From a virus: DNA of 22,573 bases. This document shows, in pieces, positions 18,550-22,573 of the stretch (its first letter is position 1; the number at the start of each line of letters is the position of its first letter). The notes under the pieces were generated by a model. That model saw only the letters and a list, made by a program, of their open reading frames with translations, made no database searches and was not told the origin of the DNA. The DNA lies in the IMG/VR virus record IMGVR_UViG_3300025305_000152, positions 1-22,573 of that record; one strand, written 5' to 3'. The position numbers were made by a program, and so were the translations under genes.

Positions 18550-20591
18550 TGGCTGAAAAAATTACAGAAGAAGAACTGGTAGGAAGGATACGGGATGAAA
18601 TTACCGACTCTCTGGGCTATATGGGTGATACCATATCTTCTCAGCGCGAAAAGGCCATGGAATATTACTATGGGCTACCGTTTGGCAACGAGGTAGAGGG
18701 CCGCAGTCAGTATGTTGATACTACCGTGCAGGACACGATTGAGTGGATAAAACCCGCCCTTATGCGCGTGTTTGCCTCTGGTGATCAGATGGTTAAATTT
18801 TCCCCACATGGCCCGGAAGACGTGGCTATGTCTGAACAGGCCACGGATTATGTTAACTACGTTTTTACAAAAGACAATCCGGGCTGGGAGATCCTCTATT
18901 CCTGGTTTACCGACGCGCTTCTGTCAAAAAATGGTATCGTAAAAGTATGGTGGGATGAGTACAGCAACGAGGAGCGAGAGGAGTACCACGGTCTTACGGC
19001 TATGGAATTCGAGGCTCTGCTGTCTGACCCGTCTGTGGAGGTTATAGAGCATACTGAGTACACCGATACAGAGTATGAGGCTGAGGAGGCTGAGGAGATC
19101 CCGCCGCTGCCTGCTGCTGCTGCTGCGCCCGCCGCGCCCATGGCTGCTGTTGGTGAGGTTCTTAACGATGTTGTCATAAAACGAAAAGAGCACACCGGAA
19201 AAATAAAAATAGAAAACGTGCCGCCGTCTGAATTTCTTATTTCGAGAGAAGCCAAGAGTATACAGGAGGCTAGGTTTGTCTGCCACAGAGTCCGAAAAAC
19301 CCTGTCCGAGCTCAGAGAAATGTACCCGGACGAGAAATTTGATGTACAAGATTTAGGTGGTGGAGAAGACGACGCCTTTAGCAACGAGCGTGAAGCAAGG
19401 TTTGATTTTGATATCAGCTCTGGATTTTCTTTCGGAGAAACAGAAAGAGAAGAAGCCCTTAGAACTTATTGGCTGAACGAATCTTTCCTTCTGACAGACT
19501 ACGATGGAGACGGAATTACTGAGCTTAGAAAAGTTTGTACTGTAGGTGATTATGTTCTTGCTAACGATGAGATAGATTCTATACCGTTTGTTTCCATAAC
19601 ACCCATAAAGATTCCACACAAGTTCTTTGGCTTGTCCATAGCCGATCTAGTGATGGATCTTCAGTTGATGCGTAGCACGCTGATGCGTAACCTCATGGAC
19701 AACATGTACAACCAGAACTTTGGTCGGTACGCGGTGCTGGAGGGACAGGCTAACTTAGACGATTTGCTCACACAACGCCCGGGTGGCGTAGTGCGCGTAA
19801 AAACACCCAACGCAATTACCCCCCTGGCCACCCCCGCGCTGGAGCCTTACACGTTTCAGATGCTTGAGTATCTGGATGGGGTGCGCGAATCTAGAGCTGG
19901 TGTGTCGCGTATGTCTCAGGGAATGAACGAGAACGCCCTGACCAGCCATACCACAGCAACAGCGGTTAACGCTGTTATGGGGGCTGCACAGAGCCGGGTA
20001 GAACTGATAGCCAGAAACTTTGCAGAGACTGGCGTCAAAGATTTAATGACTACTATATATGAGTTATTGCACAAAAACCAAGACAAGAAAAGAGTTGTTA
20101 TGTTGCGTAATGAGTGGGTTCCGGTACGTCCTGATGTATGGCGGGATAAGTATGATTGCACTGTGTCTGTGGCTTTAGGTAGCGGCAGCAAAGATCAGCA
20201 GATGATGCACCTTAGCCAAATGCTCCAGTTCGCTGGGGAGGCTCTGAAAGGCGGTCTGCCTATTGTTAATGAGCAGAACATGTACAACCTCGGCGCCGCT
20301 CTTGTAAAGGCTATGGGGTTTCAGAATGTTGATGATTTTCTTACAGACCCATCAAAAACGCCACCTAAACCAGAAGAGCAAGACCAAGCTGCTATGGCTA
20401 AGCAACAGATGGAGCAGATGGAGTTGGAGATAAAGCGCAAAGAGCTTGAGATAAAAGCGGCAGACGTAGAGGTTAAAAGGCAGAAGATACAGCAGGATTA
20501 TCAGAAAAACGCGGTTGACGCTCAGTTGAAAGTAGCAGAGCTAAAACTTGAGCGCGATCAGAAACGTGCGGTAGCTATAGGAGCGACATAA
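18549..20591 (+). CDS. Portal protein
   Basis: The product is 680 residues. It has an N-terminal helical part (ISSQREKAMEYYYG, SQYVDTTVQDTIEWIKPALM), a portal core (KIPHKFFGLSIADLVMDLQL; NLMDNMYNQNFGRYAV; LTSHTTATAVNAVMGAAQSR) and a long C-terminal coiled coil (MEQMELEIKRKELEIKAADV). This is the dodecameric ring through which DNA passes, in the style of podovirus-like portals. Residues about 163-201 form an acidic and then Ala/Pro-rich linker not expected in the fold. ATG 18549 shares its first base with the stop of the large terminase. Confidence 0.88.
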   Translation: MAEKITEEELVGRIRDEITDSLGYMGDTISSQREKAMEYYYGLPFGNEVEGRSQYVDTTVQDTIEWIKPALMRVFASGDQMVKFSPHGPEDVAMSEQATDYVNYVFTKDNPGWEILYSWFTDALLSKNGIVKVWWDEYSNEEREEYHGLTAMEFEALLSDPSVEVIEHTEYTDTEYEAEEAEEIPPLPAAAAAPAAPMAAVGEVLNDVVIKRKEHTGKIKIENVPPSEFLISREAKSIQEARFVCHRVRKTLSELREMYPDEKFDVQDLGGGEDDAFSNEREARFDFDISSGFSFGETEREEALRTYWLNESFLLTDYDGDGITELRKVCTVGDYVLANDEIDSIPFVSITPIKIPHKFFGLSIADLVMDLQLMRSTLMRNLMDNMYNQNFGRYAVLEGQANLDDLLTQRPGGVVRVKTPNAITPLATPALEPYTFQMLEYLDGVRESRAGVSRMSQGMNENALTSHTTATAVNAVMGAAQSRVELIARNFAETGVKDLMTTIYELLHKNQDKKRVVMLRNEWVPVRPDVWRDKYDCTVSVALGSGSKDQQMMHLSQMLQFAGEALKGGLPIVNEQNMYNLGAALVKAMGFQNVDDFLTDPSKTPPKPEEQDQAAMAKQQMEQMELEIKRKELEIKAADVEVKRQKIQQDYQKNAVDAQLKVAELKLERDQKRAVAIGAT

Positions 20592-20797
20592 TGCCAAAAT
20601 ATTCACAATACCCCGGAGAGTCTAGGGAGAGGTTTAAGGCCAGGATGGCGCGTCAGGCGGCCGGAAAGGGTAAGTATAAAGACACTAATGGGGATGCCGC
20701 CACATTAAAAGAGGTTGCGTCTGTCCTTTCTGGAAGTAAGACAAAATCTAGACGCACAAAAACAAAAAAGCCGGGTAGAAGGAGATTGTATACATAA
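20591..20797 (+). CDS. Small basic protein after the portal
   Basis: The product is 68 residues: MPKYSQYPGESRERFKARMA, then a middle of mixed character (TNGDAATLKEVASVLSGSK) and a very basic end (TKSRRTKTKKPGRRR). The ATG shares one base with the portal stop. The charge suggests DNA contact, for example a head-completion or packaged-DNA-binding protein, but I do not recognise the family. Confidence 0.7.
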   Translation: MPKYSQYPGESRERFKARMARQAAGKGKYKDTNGDAATLKEVASVLSGSKTKSRRTKTKKPGRRRLYT

Positions 20798-20800
20798 AAT

Positions 20801-21049
20801 ATGGATAACGAATTAAGGGAACACAGGGCAAAAGCCCTGCTTGATAACCCGTTGTTTCAAGAAGCATTTGATGTACTAAGAGAAGATTTAATGGGCCGCT
20901 GGGAACACAGTGGTTCAACAGATTTGGAAGCTAGGGAATCAATCTGGCTTGCAATGCGACTGCTTGACAAGATTCATGGCCATGTAACGTCCATTATAGA
21001 AACAGGACACATGAACAAGATTCTCGACAAGCAACACCCATTCATCTGA
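20801..21049 (+). CDS. Conserved small helical protein between portal and scaffold
   Basis: The product is 82 residues, mostly helical and charged: MDNELREHRAKALLDNPLFQ, EAFDVLREDLMGRWEHS, ARESIWLAMRLLDKIHGHV, then SIIETGHMNKIL. Small proteins with A-L-x-x-N-P-x-F-x-E-A-F ... A-R-E-x-x-W are common between the portal and scaffold genes of phages; the function is unknown. It starts three bases after the previous gene's stop and ends shortly before the scaffold gene. Confidence 0.75.
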   Translation: MDNELREHRAKALLDNPLFQEAFDVLREDLMGRWEHSGSTDLEARESIWLAMRLLDKIHGHVTSIIETGHMNKILDKQHPFI

Positions 21050-21063
21050 AAGAGGATTTAATT

Positions 21064-22122
21064 ATGGCGGACAAGCGACAAGAAGCCCCGCAAGCAGTAG
21101 AAAGTACGCAACCCGGTAGTTTATGGGAGGCACAAGAAGCATTACTCAAGATGACGGAACCGGAAACGGAAACCCCGGAAACTGATGAAGCACAACCTAC
21201 AGAAGAAGAGTCTACAGAGAAAGCTCAAGACAAATCATTTGAAGAGGAGCCGGACGAGTCTGAAGAAGGCGAAGAAGGCGGTGATGATGATGAGTTTGAG
21301 GAAACCGACGATTACGAGACGACTGAAGAGCCCGAAGAAACGATCCTATATACTGTAAAGGTAAACGGAGAGGACACAGAGGTTACTGAAGAGGAGCTAA
21401 TCAGAGGTTACTCCAGACATTCAGACTACACCAGGAAGACGCAAGAGTTAGCAGAGGAGAGACGGAATATTGAAGCCGCTGAGGTTCAATATCAATCCGA
21501 ATTCGCCGCAATGCAACAGGAGCGTCAACAGTATGTTGAGGCAGTAAGCCAAACAATTCAAAACTCGATGGCTGGTTTGCAACAGTACAGTGATATAGAT
21601 TGGCCTGCTCTAAAAGAGCAAGACCCAATCGAGTACATTACCAAGCGTGATGAGTATCGCGAGATACAAGAGAACGTGCGGGCTAATCAGCACAAGATGC
21701 AGGTGGAACAACATAAACTCGTATCCGAACAAAAGCAAGAACGAGATCACATGCTGCAAGAAGAGCATGGGAGGTTACTCGAAAAGATGCCAGAGTGGGG
21801 AGATCCCGCCGAGCAGAAACGATTAGCCAAAGATCTTAGAGATTACGCAATTAATCAGGGCTTTTTAGCGGATGAAATTAACAGCTTAGTTGACCATAGA
21901 TCTTTAGTCGTTCTTTCAAAAGCATTGAAATATGATGCTTTGCAGAACGCAGACGTAAAATCTAAAAAGGTTAAAAAAGCTCCACGTGTTGTTCGATCAG
22001 GCAAGGGTACGGGCAAGAAAGAGGCTACCAAGTCAAAACAAGCTGCGAAAATGAAACGTCTACGAAGTAGTGGCCATGTCGATGATGCGGCTTCTATTTT
22101 GGAAGATATGTTTAATTCTTAA
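21064..22122 (+). CDS. Scaffold-like head assembly protein
   Basis: The product is 352 residues. Residues 1-95 are acidic and disordered, with long Glu/Thr/Pro runs. A short conserved section follows (YTVKVNGEDTEVTEEELIRG, YSRHSDYTRKTQELAEER). The rest is a long helical coiled-coil region rich in Gln and Glu, with a basic C-terminus (KSKKVKKAPRVVRSGKGTGK). This layout and the position directly before the capsid gene fit phage scaffold proteins; no protease motif is seen. GAGGA precedes the ATG. The scaffold would be lost from the mature head. Confidence 0.85.
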   Translation: MADKRQEAPQAVESTQPGSLWEAQEALLKMTEPETETPETDEAQPTEEESTEKAQDKSFEEEPDESEEGEEGGDDDEFEETDDYETTEEPEETILYTVKVNGEDTEVTEEELIRGYSRHSDYTRKTQELAEERRNIEAAEVQYQSEFAAMQQERQQYVEAVSQTIQNSMAGLQQYSDIDWPALKEQDPIEYITKRDEYREIQENVRANQHKMQVEQHKLVSEQKQERDHMLQEEHGRLLEKMPEWGDPAEQKRLAKDLRDYAINQGFLADEINSLVDHRSLVVLSKALKYDALQNADVKSKKVKKAPRVVRSGKGTGKKEATKSKQAAKMKRLRSSGHVDDAASILEDMFNS

Positions 22123-22137
22123 TAAGGAGATAAATAA

Positions 22138-22573
22138 ATGGCAATTGCTACAAATACGTCACTGACGTATAGTTCCGTAGCGATTCGCGAGGATTTATCT
22201 GACGTGATATATAATATCGCGCCCTTGGATACCCCCTTCATGTCAGGATGTGCGAAGACAAGTGTTGATAATACTTTCTTTGAATGGCAGACTGATACTA
22301 TTACTGCTGGTGCAGCTAATAGAAAGATAGAAGGCGACGACAGCATTGCTGCCACCGCACGGGTACTTCCAACGCGACTTGGAAATTACGCGCAGATAAG
22401 TCAGTACGTGAATCAAACTTCAGGAACAGACGACGCTGTAAACTACGCCGGACACGGCAAACATCAGGCTTACCAGTTGGCTAAAAATGGCAAGCGCATG
22501 AAAAGAGACATGGAATCCATGTTACTTCAGAACATCGTAAGAAGTGCTGGTAGCTCAACTGCTGCCCGTGCAA
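22138..22573 (+). CDS. Major capsid protein, SU10/DUF5309 type (3' end outside window)
   Basis: 145 residues are visible, without a stop. YSSVAIREDLSDVIYNIAPL, DTPFMSGCAKTSVDNTFFEW, QTDTITAGAANRKIEGDDS, then NYAQISQYVNQTSGTDDAV and KRMKRDMESMLLQNIV match the N-terminal half of the DUF5309/SU10-like HK97-fold capsid family. ATAAGGAGATAAATAA gives a strong ribosome site, as expected for the most abundant head protein. The gene runs off the window end, so its full length is unknown. Confidence 0.9.
   Translation, partial: MAIATNTSLTYSSVAIREDLSDVIYNIAPLDTPFMSGCAKTSVDNTFFEWQTDTITAGAANRKIEGDDSIAATARVLPTRLGNYAQISQYVNQTSGTDDAVNYAGHGKHQAYQLAKNGKRMKRDMESMLLQNIVRSAGSSTAARA

Noticed and set aside
18896-19384. 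Minus-strand frame of 162 codons
   Set aside because: It is the complement of the portal gene, Ser/Ala-rich by reverse reading of the acidic and alanine linker.

Overview
This window reads as a contiguous piece of a tailed double-stranded DNA phage genome of about 50% GC, most like the podovirus-type phages known from aquatic metagenomes. The evidence is a packaging and head cassette (small and large terminase, portal, scaffold-like protein, SU10/DUF5309-type major capsid protein) facing a leftward block of DNA-metabolism genes (DnaB-like helicase, Rad52-like annealing protein, two PD-(D/E)XK nucleases, an SSB-like protein, an adenosylcobalamin-type ribonucleotide reductase). No tRNA, rRNA, integrase, CRISPR array or insertion sequence is seen. 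The host cannot be named from the sequence; a B12-using Gram-negative aquatic bacterium is an inference.

Layout. (1) 1-3502, plus strand: tightly overlapping late or accessory genes. A module of a DUF6356-like membrane protein, A-type Fe-S carrier proteins (HesB/IscA) and a 34-35-residue membrane peptide occurs twice (13-957 and 1914-2692), around a proline-rich protein. Three small membrane, lipoprotein or soluble genes follow. (2) 3378-11602, minus strand: the replication, recombination and nucleotide-metabolism block. Most of its genes overlap by a few bases. An internal terminator lies at 10080-10116 and an end terminator at 3323-3374. (3) 11650-12290: a poorly coding stretch with short direct repeats, one small plus-strand gene and a minus-strand terminator. 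(4) 12293-14070, minus strand: a cysteine-rich DUF7227-like protein, a cytosine methyltransferase-like protein and two small genes, behind a sigma70-like promoter. (5) 14131-14521: the divergent intergenic region, with a 95-base T-free tract. (6) 14522-22573, plus strand: packaging and head genes, ending inside the major capsid gene.

How the genes work together. The leftward block would supply deoxynucleotides (RNR), unwind DNA (helicase), coat and recombine single strands (SSB-like and Rad52-like proteins, Cas4/RecB-like exonuclease, resolvase-like nuclease) and modify DNA (methyltransferase). No DNA polymerase, primase or endolysin is visible, so these lie outside the window or come from the host. 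The rightward block packages DNA and builds the head. The most unusual parts are the duplicated Fe-S-carrier/membrane module, the gene behind the RNR that ends in a copy of the RNR redox tail, and the repeat-rich control regions.
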